Origin: Prorocentrum cordatum
Lineage: Eukaryota; Sar; Dinophyceae; Prorocentrales; Prorocentraceae
Direction: 5' to 3'
Length of the DNA: 64,000 nucleotides
NCBI GenBank assembly: GCA_963575745.1
Contig: CAUYUJ010015941.1
Location: 194,501 to 258,500, forward strand
Part shown: positions 29,189-40,726 of the stretch, piece by piece
How the letters are laid out: each line of letters begins with the position of its first letter
Numbering within the stretch: the stretch's first letter is position 1
The notes under the pieces: generated by a model
The model's input: the letters and a program-made list of their open reading frames with translations, nothing else
The model's database searches: none
Told to the model about the DNA's origin: nothing
Translations under genes and position numbers: made by a program

Positions 29189-31860
29189 ATCACTTTCTAA
29201 TCGGGTTCCATTAGAGGTGGATCCGTATGTAAAAAGATCCGATGAGAGGTGGATCCAGATGTATCAGGTTTCTAGCAGAAGTGGATCCATATGTAATGAG
29301 ATTCTATCAGAGGTGGATCCATCTGTAGTTTGGTTCTATTAAAAGTGGATCCATCTCTAAACGGATTCCATTACATGTGGGTCCATCTCTAGTGGGACTT
29401 CATTAAAGCTGAATGCGTAGGTATTCGGATTCTATTAAAAGGTGGATCCATCTCTGATCGGATTCCATGAGAGATGAGTCCATCTCTGATCGGATTCCAT
29501 GATAGCTGAATCCATATGTAATGGGATTCTATCAGAACTGGATCCATCTGTACTAGGAACTCATTAGAGGTGTATCCATCTCCAATGCGATTCAATTAGA
29601 AGTGGATACATGGTTAATCGGCTTCCATTAGAGGTGGACCCATCTATAATAGGCTCCCATTCGAAGTGGATCCATTTCTGTCGGGATTCCATTCGAGGTA
29701 GATCCATATGTAGTAGGATTATATTAAAGTTGGGCCCATGTCTGATAACACTCCATTCGAAATGGATCTCACCCTGATGAGATCCCAGTCGGGGTGGGTC
29801 CATACCTAGTGGGATTCTAATAGCAGTGGACCCATCCCGAATAGGATTCTATTAGAGGTGGATCCATATGCAACGAGGTTCCGTTAGAGGTGGGCCCATC
29901 TCTAATATGATGCCATTCGAGGTGTATTCATCCCTATTCGGATCCCATTAGAGGTGGATCCATCTTTAGTAGGATTCCATTAGAGGTGGCAAATTTCCAA
30001 TAAGATGCCAGCCTGGTCCAGCTGTAACCGATTTCGTTCGAGATGGATCCCTCTTTAACAGGATCGTGTTCAAGGTGGATCCACCGGTAGCAGGATTCTA
30101 TTAGAGATGGATCCATACGTATGAAGAATATAACAGAAGCGGATCCATCTGTAGTAGGCTTCTATTTGAGGCGGGTTCGTTTGTAAGGGGATTCCATTCG
30201 TGGGTGGATCCATCTGTAGTAAGATTCCATTACATGTGGGCCCATTTCTATTCGGATCCCATCAGATCTGGATACATGGCTAGTCGGGTTCTATTAGAGA
30301 AGGACCCATCCCTAGTAGGATTCTATCCGGGGCGGATCCGTATGCAATAAGACTATATAGGAGGTGGGTGCAGCTGTCGTAGGATTCTGTAGTAGGATTC
30401 CATTAGAGGTGGATCCATCTCTAACCCGATTCTATCTGAGGTGGATCCATCTCTACTAGGGTTCCATTCTATGTGGAGCCATTTGTAATCGGATTCTTTT
30501 AGATTTGGGCCAGTCTCGAATAGCGTTCCATTGGAGATGGAACCATCTCTAAAAAGGATTCTTTTTGAAGCAGATCCATCGCTAACAGGATTCTATTAGA
30601 GGTGGATCCAAATGTAATAGGATTATATTAGACGTGGGTCCATCTGTAAGAGGACCCTACAGGAGGTGGATCCATCCGTAGCAGGGTTCCATTAGAGGTG
30701 GATCCATTTCTAATGGGATTCCATTAGTTGTGGATCCATCTCTAATGGGATTATATTAGAAGTGGTTCCTTAGGCCATATGATGCTATTAGAGGTGGCTC
30801 CATCTGTCGTAGGATTGAATTAGTGGCGGATCTATTCCTGAGTAGATGCTATGGACGGTGGACCCACGTGTCGTAGGATTCCCTTTGGGGTGGCCCAATA
30901 TGTAGTGCGATTCTATCAGAGGTGGATCCATCTGTAATGCGATTCTATGCATGGTCGATCCATGTGTAACAAGATTCGACTAGGGGTGGACCCATATGTA
31001 ACAGGATTCCATTCGAGGTGGGCCCATCTCCAGTAGGATTCCTGTAGAGGCGGATCCATTCCTAATCGGAGTCCATAAGAGGTGGGTCCGTATCTCATAA
31101 GATTCTATTTAGAAATGGATCCATATGTATTGGGTTTCTACTCGAGGTGGATCCATCCGGAAGGAGATCCTACTAGAGGTGGATCCATATGTAATATGAT
31201 TCTAAAGGTGGATCGATCTCTAAACGGATTCAATTACACGTGGATCCATTTCTAATGGGATTCTATCAGAGGTGGACTCATCGCTAATAGGATCCCAACA
31301 TAAGTGGATCCATCTCTAATCGGATCCCATGAAACATGGGTCCGTCTCTAGTCGGATTCCACTAGAGCTGAATCCCTCTGTACTAGGATTCTATTAGAAG
31401 TGGATCCATATGTACTAGGCTCCCATTGGATGTGGACCCATCGCTAATGGGGTTCTAATAGGGGTGAATCCATCTCTAATCGGCTTCCATTAGAGGTAGA
31501 TCCATGTGTAGTTTGTTCCCAATCGAAGTGGCTCCATCTCTGTTCAAATCCCAGTAGAGGTGGATCCTTCTGTAATAGGATTCTATTAGAGATGGACCCA
31601 TCTCTGATAGGACTCTATTGGGGGTGGATCTCGCTCTGATAGGGTTCCGTTCGGGGTGGATCCATCTCTAATCGGGTCCCAGTAGAAGTGGATCCATCTG
31701 TCATAGGAATCTATTAGAGGAGGTGGATTCATCCCTGATAGGATTCTATTATAGGTGGATCCATCTGTAGTAGGATTCTCTTTGAGGCGGACCCATATGT
31801 AATGCGAATCTATTAGAAGTGGAACCATTTGTAATAGGATTCTATGAGAGGTGGATCCGT
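29189..31860. repeat. 32-bp satellite array with GGATCC
   Basis: About 83 diverged tandem units of 32 bp, consensus close to AGGTGGATCCATCT followed by CTAATAGGATTCTATT. Most units keep GGATCC. Frames across it give only short broken ORFs because 32 is not a multiple of three. No gene lies within. Confidence 0.95.
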
Positions 31861-32197
31861 CCAGTAAGGGTTTTACGGAATATTATAAGAATCGTCGACA
31901 ACAGTAATCCCAGTGTAATCGGGATCCTATTGAAATCCCCCCAAAGTGGAATCGTTGTGTCATCGGTCGCAGAAAAAAGTTTATCGTAATCGTCCACAAG
32001 AGGACTTAGATTGGAATCCTTTGCAGAAGGAATAATATTGCAACCTCGACCAACAGCATTATCGCAAGTATTCACACAGAAGAAATCCTATCGCAATGCG
32101 TCACACAAGGGAATCCTTGTGTGGCGGCAAGGAAAAATTGGGGTCCCGATGAAGGAGGGAGAAAGAGAGAGAGCGAGAAAGAGAGAGACAGAGAAAA

Positions 32198-32232
<35 letters not shown>

Positions 32233-32680
32233 AAAAAAGAGAAAGAGAGAGAGAGAGAGAGAGAACACACATTAAAACAACAAAAAAAAACGCAAAGAAA
32301 ATCCGATTCAAATCTTCCACAACAAAGACCGTATTGCAATCCGCCACAGAAAGACATTCTTTTGTGATCGGCCACAAAAAGGAACCGATTGAAACCCTAA
32401 CGAAAGGAATCCCATTGTAACGCGCCACAAAAGGAATTCCTTTTGTGGCGGCCAGGAAGAGTGGAAAGGCCAAGACATGAACAAACATGTTTCTCCGGGC
32501 AGTGGCGCGGGGTAAAAGAAACAGTTTTTTTCTCTCCTGGCCTTCCCACTTGTCCTGGCCGCCACAAAGGGATTCTTTTGTGGCGCGTTACACTAGGATT
32601 CCTTTTGTGGAGGATTTCAATCGGATTCCTGTTGTGGAGGATTCACTAGAATTCCGTTTGTTGGCGATTACAACATGAGT
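31861..32680. repeat. Second satellite-like region, about 30-bp units
   Basis: Diverged units around CCACAAAAGGAATCCTTTTG and TTGTAATCGGCCACAA. They look related in style to the preceding 32-bp satellite (GGATTCC core) but are more irregular. A GAGA-rich tract interrupts at 32155-32265. Confidence 0.7.
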
Positions 32681-32758
32681 CCCTCTGTGACCCACCCACC
32701 CACCCGCCCCCTTTTTACCCACCCACCCACCTGCCCCCCCTCCCCCCAGAAAAAAAGG

Positions 32759-32790
<32 letters not shown>

Positions 32791-33160
32791 CGATACTATA
32801 TATATATATATATATATATGACGAAGGGAACCTTTAAAAGTGGAGTCGCCCCACCGGCGGGGCCTAGCGCGGATCCAAGAAATCCGCGCGGAACGCCAAC
32901 AGTTTATGTTTATGGCGTTTTCTTCTTCGATATATGCTTCCCTGACGGGGGGCACCTCGCAGGATCGGTGCATACGCTCTTTCTGCCTTGGCCAGGAAGG
33001 CATGTGCACCGATCCTGGGGCCAGCACGGGCCTGGCCAGGATCGGCGCCCGTGCAGCGCTCTTTTCGCCCGATATGAACTCCCCTGACGAGGAGGGGCCT
33101 CGCCCAGGAGTCGGCCCGGGGGCGGGCGGGCGGGGGCGCTCCTTACGTTGCCCGTTGCTC
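32681..33160. other. Spacer with GA-TA microsatellite and partial H
   Basis: (GA)n followed by GATAC and (TA)n at 32765-32820. 32835-32915 is a partial H end in inverse orientation (GGATCCAAGAAATCCGCGCG). No gene was recognised. Confidence 0.5.
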
Positions 33161-33425
33161 GGAGGCTCCCCGGGTTCCTGGGGTTCCCTGGGTTCCTCGG
33201 GTTCTCCAGGTTCCCCGGCTTCCTCGGTTTACCTGGGTTCCCTGGGATCCCGGGGTTCCCCGCTCCCGGTGCCTCGTATTCTTACTGTGCCCGTTCCAAG
33301 CAATGCCGCGTAATACCAAGCAATGCCAAGCAATGCCAAGCAATGCCAAGCAATGCCAAGCGCTGCGAAGCAATGCGAAACAATGCCAAGCAATGCCAAG
33401 CAATGCCATGCAGTGCGAAGCACTG
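33160..33425. repeat. Two short tandem arrays
   Basis: 33160-33270 repeats a GGGTTCCCTG/GGGTTCCTCG unit of about 12 bp. 33298-33420 repeats AATGCCAAGC with a 10-11-bp period. Confidence 0.85.
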
Positions 33426-34010
33426 CGCCCATGCAATAGGAAACTTTCCCCCCAATTAGGGTCGCGCCAGGTTCATTTTAATATCATATCGGGTAGCGGT
33501 CGTTACCTTGGGAGGGGGGGGGGGGCGGTTGGGGCTCCGGGTAATTGTAACGCTCGGGCGGCGGGGATGCGCTGCGATCGCCAAAGGATGCGCGCGAGCG
33601 CCAGCATCTGAAGGGGGCTCCAGGCTCGTCCCCCACGTACGACCGTTACCGTTTCCCGGTCGGCGTGGGAGATGTTTGGCCCTGGTCGCGAATGCTACGT
33701 GCCAGAGGATAAAGAACAACTCGTGTTAGCGATCAGCGTCAGCTAATGATCAGCGTCACGGCTCGAATCTCGGTGCGGCCGAGGGGATCTAAAGAGAGGT
33801 TGCGAATATCGAGCGTCTTCCAGACGAGTGTGACCGAGACGAATGCCTTCCCCCTAGGGGTGTGAGCCCCTGCGCAACTACTGTCAGGAACTTATGCTCA
33901 GCGCATCGCTGCAACGGCTCCGGCGATATGCTGTGCCGGATATGCCTTGCGAGCGGATGCCGTGTCGCTCCGCTCCGCGGGGTGGGGGGATTGGAAAAGC
34001 TCGGGGAGGG
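33426..34010. other. Spacer, no gene recognised
   Basis: Unremarkable mixed sequence. 33740-33780 has a GATCAGCGTCA direct repeat. Confidence 0.35.
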
Positions 34011-34014
34011 GGAG

Positions 34015-34225
34015 CGGGAGGAGGAGGCGAAGCAGGAGGAGGAGGAGGAGGAGGAGGAGGAGGAGGAGGAGGAGGAGGAGGAGGAGGAGGGGGAGGAGGA
34101 GGAGCGGAGGAGGAGGTGGAGGCGGAGGAGGAGGAAGGAGGAGGGGGAGAAGAGGAGGGGGAGGAGGAGGAGGAGGAGGAGGTGAGGGAGGAGGAGGAGG
34201 AGGAGGAGGAGGAGGAGGAGGAGGA
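34015..34225. repeat. GGA array
   Basis: GGA/GGAGGC array with few interruptions. Confidence 0.95.
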
Positions 34226-34417
34226 CAGCGTGGTGGGCCAGAACCGGTGGCGCTCCGCCTGCGGCCGCGGCGGGTCCCCAGGGGACGCGAACTGACCGGG
34301 CGGCCCCTGCGGCTGCTGCTGGGGCTGCGGGTACGGGTTCTGATAGGGCGCGTGGAGCTGACCTGCGAGGGCCCGGTTGCCGTGCACTGCTGCTGGTGCC
34401 CCTCTGTCCCCCTGCTC

Positions 34418-34571
34418 AAAGGTCGGGCACGTCCTCCTACAGGCAGATTCTGGATGAAAAAACAATGATAAAAAATACACCCCAAATGTTCAACCATAGT
34501 AGAAAAATCGTCCCCCGACTTTTTTCTGTATTTTTGAATATTCCTTCTATAGATGGACATGCCCGACTTAA
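34418..34571. mobile_element. TIR element family F, copy 3
   Basis: Left AAAGGTCGGGCACGTCCTCC; right inverse TTAAGTCGGGCATGTCCATC. Perfect 8-bp duplication CCCTGCTC at 34410-34417 and 34572-34579. 154 bp. Confidence 0.92.
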
Positions 34572-34652
34572 CCCTGCTCTCCACCTCCATCCCCTCTCCC
34601 TTTCCCGCAAAAAGGCCTTCCCCCAATCTGGATGGACCAGAAGATGCGGCTT

Positions 34653-34810
34653 CACGTAAGAGTGACCTTTGGCAAGAACGACCGTTAGGTGCGCGACTTA
34701 ATTGCCAACCCTAGGCGCGCAAGCCGCTGCTACCGCTTCGCGTTCAGCGGTCGGGGGGCCTGATTGGGCTTGCAACAAAGATCACTCCGGCGAAAGGTCA
34801 CTCTTGCGTG
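34653..34810. mobile_element. Single TIR element
   Basis: Left CACGTAAGAGTGACCTTTGG; right inverse CACGCAAGAGTGACCTTTCG, matching at 19 of 21 including the next base. 158 bp. No target duplication was recognised. Confidence 0.65.
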
Positions 34811-34977
34811 CAGTCGAAGAGACCAACACCGCTACTTCCCAGTCCTCTCCCGGGGTGCGTTCTGACGAAGATTCCGAAGCGAACCCAGCCGTGGCGACGA
34901 TGGCCTCCCAGGCGGCCCCCAAAGGCGAAAAGAGGCAAGGGGAGCAGTATCGATAACTTCCTCTCCACCGACAGTCC

Positions 34978-35260
34978 ACAGGTGAGGAGGAGGAGGAGGA
35001 GGAGGAGGAGGAGGAGGAGGAGGAGGAGGACAAGGATAAGGACATGGCCGTTGGGGGTCTTGGACTGTGCCTACTCCTAAGCACTATGACCCCTAGGTGG
35101 ATATGGATGCAGGCCCCTGGACAAGCGGACGGCACGAGGAGGATGAGGATGAGGATGAGGAGGAGTAGGAGGAGAAGGAGGAGGAGGAGGAGGGAGGAGG
35201 AGGAGGAGGATGAGCAGGAGGAGGGAGGAGGAGGAGGAGAAGGAGGAAGAGGGGGATGAT
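34978..35260. repeat. Two GGA arrays
   Basis: 34983-35030 and 35133-35257, separated by about 100 bp of unique sequence. Confidence 0.9.
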
Positions 35261-36520
35261 GGGGATTCCCTTCCTCCTCCTCCACCTTCTCTTCGTCCCG
35301 TGTCCACTCTTCTTTCCTGTCATCCTGCCTGCGAGGGATGAGCGGGTGGGGAGGCACAGGTGGCGCAGCCCTTCGCAGAGGCTCAGCACACCAGGAGACC
35401 ACGCCCCGCCATCAAGGGCAGCGCCGCTTCAAACGAGACCCTCCAACAGTGGAGGAAGACACTTCCAGTGGAGGCCGAGCGTTCTTCCCCAGCAGCGATG
35501 CTTGCGCTTCGGGATTCTTGCTAGCCCTTCTAACCCAGACATCCAGCTGCTCCATTTTTTTTTGGGGCGTGGACCCGAAAGGTCCGGACCGCTTCCCCAG
35601 GACCAGTTTTTCGTCCTGCGTCGTTTCTTGACGCTCCCGAGGCCCGGCGAAGGCCCCCGGAGGCCGAAAACGGCCGAAATCAAGCCGCCGCTCCAAGTTT
35701 TTGGAAGCGTCCGGCCTCAGGGAAGTAATTGGGCGGGTCGGCCATCGTTGCGCTCGCGCACGGGTCCGCTCGTGGGCACCCCGTGCGCTGGGCGGGTCGG
35801 CCGGCGTCTCACGAGAAAGAGCGAGACGATGTCTGCAGCGTGGCGCTGGCCCCCGAGGAGTTCAGCTAACCTCGGTCTGGCCTCGTCGCTTGTGGCGCTC
35901 TGGGCCAAAATGCCTGCAGTGAAGCGTGCGCACGCCCCCCCCCCCCCCCCCCCCCCCGTTGCGACGAATTCTGCAAACGAGCCGCCAGGCCACCTTTCGT
36001 GGGCTCCTGGGAGGCACGGCGGAGATGAAGGCAGCGCAAGTCCATGTGAGACCTCGCGGCTCCTTCGGGGGCTGCGAAGATGGTGGCTGGGGGAATCGTG
36101 GCCCATCGGTCGGCACACTGTCACTGACACGCCTCAATCGCTTGGCGGTTCGTGCCCAGTCGTGGGCGCCTCGTGGGAGCCCCGTGCGCTGGGTGGGTTG
36201 GCCAAGGAGGTCTCGCCACGTTTTCGCGCCCGTGCCCGCCCGTGTGCGCACAGCCTGCACCGCACAGCTTACACAGCGCCAGCTCACGCCGCACAACTTC
36301 TACCACACGTCTTCCGCTACAGTCATCGTGCTAACATCAGGAACGCATAATCAGGAACGGAGGGGCTGTTCTGGCCACGGCGGGCCTAGGCCAAAAGCAA
36401 GTCCCAAGACACACATCGAAGGAACAGCCCGAAAACTAAAGGCCCTTCTGAGCCCAAAGTGGTTCCTATTTCAGCGTCTTGGTTGTACATAGCTTTCAGA
36501 TCACGTGCTTACGCTACATA
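35261..36520. other. Spacer with C23 run and local duplication
   Basis: A 23-base run of C at 35935-35957. GTGCGCTGGGYGGGTYGGCC occurs at 35787 and 36186 within larger similar blocks. 36240-36310 begins CAGCTCACRCCGCA-type units that recur at 36780-36880. No gene was recognised. Confidence 0.4.
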
Positions 36521-36522
36521 GT

Positions 36523-36690
36523 GAGCGTTGTTTTTATTCGTCGTTTCGACATTGGGCGGAAAGGGGGGAAGGGGGTCTGGCTCTGGACCTCTGCTTAGTG
36601 CGACTGTTTGCAGCACTGGGTCCTCTGAGGGGAGACTCTACTTGCTCGAAACAGGCGCCCCAAACAGCCAAGATCTACTCCATAGGGGGC
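36523..36690. repeat. Repeat P, copy 1
   Basis: About 170 bp sharing TCTGGCTCTGGACCTCTGCT, CTCGAAACAGGCGCCCCAA and AGCCAAGATCTACTCCA with copy 2 at 56047-56222, which lies in the loop of the large foldback. Confidence 0.8.
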
Positions 36691-37059
36691 GTGGGGGAGG
36701 GGGGGGGCCCGCGCCGATCGACAAGACAATGAATAACAACGATCACCTACATAGCTTTAAGACCACGTGCTTACGCCGCGTAGCTTTCACCTCCAGCTCA
36801 CACCGCAAACCTCGCACTGCATAACTCACACAATGCCAGCTCACACCGCATAGCTTTCACAACTCCAATTGACACCACATAGCTTGCACGACATAGTCGC
36901 TATCTCTACAGTGCGATGGTTAACTCTCTGTTTGGGGTCCACGCTGGTCAATATTTGATGTCGCTGAACGGCATTTGAGCCTCTGGCAGGACAGACATCT
37001 GGGCTCCTGATGACCCTGAAGGCCGCGGCAAATGGACCCAGACTAGACAGGGTCGGACG

Positions 37060-37345
37060 ATCGCGCCGCATAGCCGATGCATCAGCGATGCGTCGGTGAC
37101 GTCAGGATGGAACACATCGGGCCTCAGATCGCACCGCATCGCCGCAACATCGGCGACGTGGCGCGATCTTTCAAACCCCATCTGCTCCCAAGAACGCGAT
37201 ATTCGCCGTCCCGACGTCGCCGACGCACACCCGACGCATCGGCGGTATCCTCCGACCCTATCTACAAACCGGGGGCCGATAGCCTCCATCCCGACGTCGC
37301 CGACAAAACCGCCGATGCATCGGTGATGTGGCGCGATCCTCTTAC
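37060..37345. repeat. GCATCGGCGATG-rich repeat, N-like
   Basis: Several units with GCATCGGCGATG, GACGTCGCCGACG and GTGGCGCGATC, spaced about 60-130 bp. The same wording occurs in TIR element N at 44110-44302. Confidence 0.6.
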
Positions 37346-37574
37346 GCACCCCATCCACCCCTGGACGTCCCCGCAAGTCCCCAGCGGCCTCCGGAGGACC
37401 CCTGGGGGCCTCTGGAGGTCCCCGGAGGCCTCTGGACGCCTCTTGACCCTGAGACCCGGCGTCGCTTCGAGAAAAACGGAACACCAGCAGAAGTCAAGAC
37501 CAGAGCCCTATATCCCCCATCTTCCAGCATTTCTTTGCTTGTTTTTTAAACGTTTTTTTTTTTTTTTACCCGGA

Positions 37575-37960
37575 TCGATCTGTGATGGCCCCATGGCCCG
37601 AGACCGGGCGAGTGCGCACGGCGTGCGCATCTTGCAGCGTTCGGACCTCAGGGGGCCCGGGCTTCCTGGGCCACGGCTCGGCTGCCTGGCGGCGGCCGTT
37701 CGGGACGATCCGGGCACCCCCAGAATAGGGAGCCCACCACTGGACGTACGCGCCCAACGATGTACATGAACACGGCCCCTCGATCCGCGAAGCCCGCCGC
37801 GCGATACGAGCGTCCGCGCAATGAGAACTCTCGAAACCAGCGCGGATTCATGCACGTGTATACGTCCTCCTTTCGCTCCTGACAGAGCGCTCTCGGCGAG
37901 GCGCAGCTGCTGGAAGGCATCCCGAGGCTGGAAGACCGCCGAGAGCCTACGAGAGGAACC
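37575..37960 (+). repeat. Dispersed repeat L, copy 1
   Basis: Includes GGATCGATCTGTGATGGCC, GGCGGCCGTTCGGGACGA and GGCGCAGCTGCTGGAAGGC. The inverse occurs at 53820-54030, and a related fragment is at 61565-61690. Confidence 0.7.
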
Positions 37961-37984
37961 CCAGAACATCGAACCCGTCGAAGA

Positions 37985-38155
37985 TACACCCTGCGAAATG
38001 CTTAAGAAATCATGGGTCAAGAAATTCATGGTCTCAGAACTTGACTAAAAACCCAAAAATTCTATCAAAATCTTGGGATTTACATTGAAACGTTAAGACT
38101 ACTCAAGGCTCTGGCCGAAAGCTTAAGTTTTCTTAAAAGCATCGCCTGAGGTGTA
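37985..38155. mobile_element. TIR element family M, copy 1
   Basis: AT-richer than its surroundings. Left TACACCCTGCGAAATGCTTA; right inverse TACACCTCAGGCGATGCTTT. The interior TTTACATTGAAACGTTAAGA is shared with copy 2 at 60976-61145. 171 bp. Confidence 0.85.
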
Positions 38156-38261
38156 CCGAAGCGCCGACAGGCCCACAGGGGAAGAGCCCGGCGGAGAGTT
38201 GCCCTGCCGACACTTCCGGCCCCGTTTTTGGGCGGCCAGCAAAGCCGGGATAAACAAGGGC

Positions 38262-38440
38262 TCCTCCTCCACCTCCTCTTCCTCCTCCTCCTCCTCCTCC
38301 TCCTCCCTCCTCCCTCCTCCCTCCTCCTCCTCCTCCCTCCTCCCTCCTCCTCCTCCTCCCATCCCTCCTCCCTCCTCCCTCCTCCCTCCTCCCTCCTCCC
38401 TCCTCCCTCCTCCCTCCTCCTCCTCCTCCCTCCTCCTCCC
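38262..38440. repeat. CCT array
   Basis: (CCT)n with CCCT interruptions, pyrimidine-rich on the plus strand. Confidence 0.95.
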
Positions 38441-38732
38441 AACTTCGCGCTTCGCGCTGCGCGAAGTGCGAAGTGCGAATAACTTCGCGCTCTCGCGCCG
38501 CCTCCCAGGAGAAGAGAGGAGGACGAGGGGGGATCGGAGCCGAACCGCGAAGCGCGAAGCGCGAATAACTTCGCGCCCTCGAGGGCGCCCTTGGATGAAT
38601 CGCTCCAGAGCGTTCCGGAGCGCTCTCAGAGCGTTGCGGAACGCTCTGGAGCGGCCGCGGCGCCCAATGCATCCCCCAAGCCCGCCGATTCTCAGACCGA
38701 TTTTGTCCCGATCTTCGCGTCGTTTTATTTGT
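38441..38732. other. Spacer with short inverted motifs
   Basis: AACTTCGCGCTTCGCGCTGC at 38440 and GCGAAGCGCGAAGCGCGAA at 38548 form an inverted pair. GCGTTCCGGAGCGCTC-type motifs repeat at 38600-38650. No gene was recognised. Confidence 0.45.
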
Positions 38733-38894
38733 GAAGGGGAACTGAGACACACAAATAAATACACACAAATAAAAATATCCCCCATATTTTCCCATGTTTT
38801 CTGAGTTTTTGTCTTCCCCCCCCACTTCCCATATTTCCCCATAGTTTCTGGGAATCGCCGATGAATTGTGTCTGTGTGTTTCTTTCCCTCCTGA
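38733..38894. repeat. Repeat K, copy 3
   Basis: Complete copy: GAAGGGGAACTGAGACACAC, TTTTTGTCTTCCCCCCC, TTGTGTCTGTGTGTTTCTTT, CCTCCTGA. Confidence 0.85.
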
Positions 38895-39121
38895 ATTTGG
38901 GCGGCCCGAGGGCCTGGCGGCGGGGTCTGCTGCGGGTAGCCGTGCGGGGCCGGCGCCGCGGCGGTGCTGGCCGCGTTGGGCTGCAGGCGGGCCTTGGCCG
39001 CGCCGCCCGCGGACTCGGAGCGCTCCCTGCGCCGCCGGTGGCGGTGCCGGTGGTGGTGCGCCTCGCGGGGGGCGGGGGGCCACGCCGTGCTGCAGCTGTC
39101 GCTGCTGTGCTGTCGCTGCTG

Positions 39122-39305
39122 CTGCCTCCTCCTCCTCCTCCTCCTCCTCCTCCTCCTCCTCCTCCTCCTCGCCCTCCCTCCTCCTCCTCCTCCTCCGCCT
39201 CCTCCTCCTCCTCCTCGCCCTCCTTCCCCTCGTGCTCCTCCTCCTGAACCGGAACCTGCCGTCGGACGCGTGAGATCCTCCTCCTCCTCCTCCTCTTGCC
39301 CCTCC
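39122..39305. repeat. CCT array
   Basis: CTG units pass into (CCT)n; pyrimidine-rich on the plus strand. Confidence 0.95.
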
Positions 39306-39569
39306 CTCCTTGCTCATCCATCGTCCGTTCCTCCCTGCTCCGCTCTCATCCCTTCCCCCCCTCGCGCTTTTACTCTCTTGCTCTTCTCTCTTCCCCTTCT
39401 CTTCCCCCATCCTGCACTGCACACGCGCCACCACCCGTTCTCTCCCCCTCTCTCGTTGTGTTTTTTGTTTTTTGTTGCCTCCCCCCTCCCTCTCTCTCTT
39501 TTCCTCCCTTCTTCCCTTCCTCCCTTCTTCCCTTCCGCCCTCCAGCCTTCCATTTCAGAGCGGGCGACA

Positions 39570-39660
39570 GAGAGAGAGAGAAAGATACTATATATATATA
39601 TATACAGAGAGAGAGAGAGAGAGAGGGAGAGAGACAGAGAGAGAGAGGGATACGGACAGA
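39570..39660. repeat. GA-TA-GA compound microsatellite
   Basis: (GA)n, GATAC, (TA)n and again (GA)n. The same (GA)n-GATAC-(TA)n succession appears at 32765-32820. Confidence 0.9.
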
Positions 39661-39766
39661 CATTATCCAGGTGAAGGACCCAACCAGATGCAGTTGTGAG
39701 TACCGTCGTTGCGGGTATCGCCTTCGAGGGATCTTCTTATGGGGCTATGAAGCACGCGAAGGGTGT

Positions 39767-39985
39767 GCCTTCGGTGGAGATCGCTATGGAGCCAAGAAGC
39801 GCTGTACTGAGAGGGGGAAACGCATGCGAACACCGCCACTGGGGCCTTCGGTGGAGCTCCCTATGGGGCCACGAAGCGCTGTACTGGGCGGGGGCGACGC
39901 ATGCGAACACCGCAACTGAGGCCTTCGGAGGAGCTCCCTGTGGGGACACGATGCGTGTGAGGGGTATGCCGACATGAAGGCAGAG
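39767..39985. repeat. About 77-bp tandem repeat
   Basis: Three units starting GCCTTCGGTGGAG at 39767, 39846 and 39921, sharing GAAGCGCTGTACTG and ACGCATGCGAACACCGC. Confidence 0.8.
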
Positions 39986-40104
39986 ACACGAATGGGACGC
40001 TGGAGGAGATGGGAGGAGGGAGGAGGGGGAGGTGGGAGGAGGGGAGGCAGGAGGAGAGCGCGGGGCACTGTCTCTTGAAGCCGAGGACCCAACACCACAG
40101 GATG

Positions 40105-40109
40105 GTTGG

Positions 40110-40149
<40 letters not shown>

Positions 40150-40198
40150 ACAAAAAGTAGTTCAGAGAGGGAGAGAGAGAGAGAGAGAGAGGGAGGGG
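40105..40198. repeat. GA microsatellites
   Basis: (GA)n tracts at 40112-40148 and 40168-40195. 40200-40584 holds no recognisable gene. Confidence 0.9.
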
Positions 40199-40584
40199 AA
40201 TCTAACGGACGCTTGAGAGCACGCTGCGCAATGCCAAGCCGAACCTCGCCTGCTTCCTGGTAACGTGCGCGACCACGAAGAGGCACACGTTCTTCTCCTC
40301 GTCCGCGTTGGTGCCGCGTGGGCCTGCGCGGTGCCTTCATGTTCTCATGTCTGTCCTGCAAGCCCACCTGCGACAAGCCCACCTGCGAGCAGCGGCCTGT
40401 CGCCTGGCAGCGCTATGAGCTTAGAGCAGCCAGCGTCATCGAGCAAACTCTCGCCGTCTCGCCCGTCCATGTCTGTGTCGCACGTGCGCTTGCGCAAGGC
40501 CTCCTGGTATACCAAAACCCGTCCTCGACGCGTGCCATCGGCGCTTCCGCGAGTGCCGAGTCGACGAACAAACGGCATTGACAT

Positions 40585-40726
40585 TAACCGTTCGGAGATC
40601 CGCGCGGATTTCTTAGATCGGACCCCACCTCCCTGGCACGCGGAGCGCGCCAAGGGCGGCGCGAGAGGCGCCGCCGAGGCGTCTCGGCGCAGTCCAAATA
40701 CATCCGGGCTGCGTTCCGAAAATTTA
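40585..40726. mobile_element. TIR element family H, copy 3
   Basis: Left TAACCGTTCGGAGATCCGCG; right inverse TAAATTTTCGGAACGCAGCC. Core CACGCGGAGCGCGCCA matches other copies. 142 bp. Confidence 0.8.

Noticed and set aside
29189-31860. Series of 60-80-codon minus-strand ORFs (MDPPLIES-like)
   Set aside because: They arise from the 32-bp satellite, whose period is not a multiple of three, so frames break every few units.
33300-33420. Possible CRISPR-like array of AATGCCAAGC repeats
   Set aside because: Units are contiguous 10-11-bp tandem repeats with no unique spacers, in a eukaryotic window.
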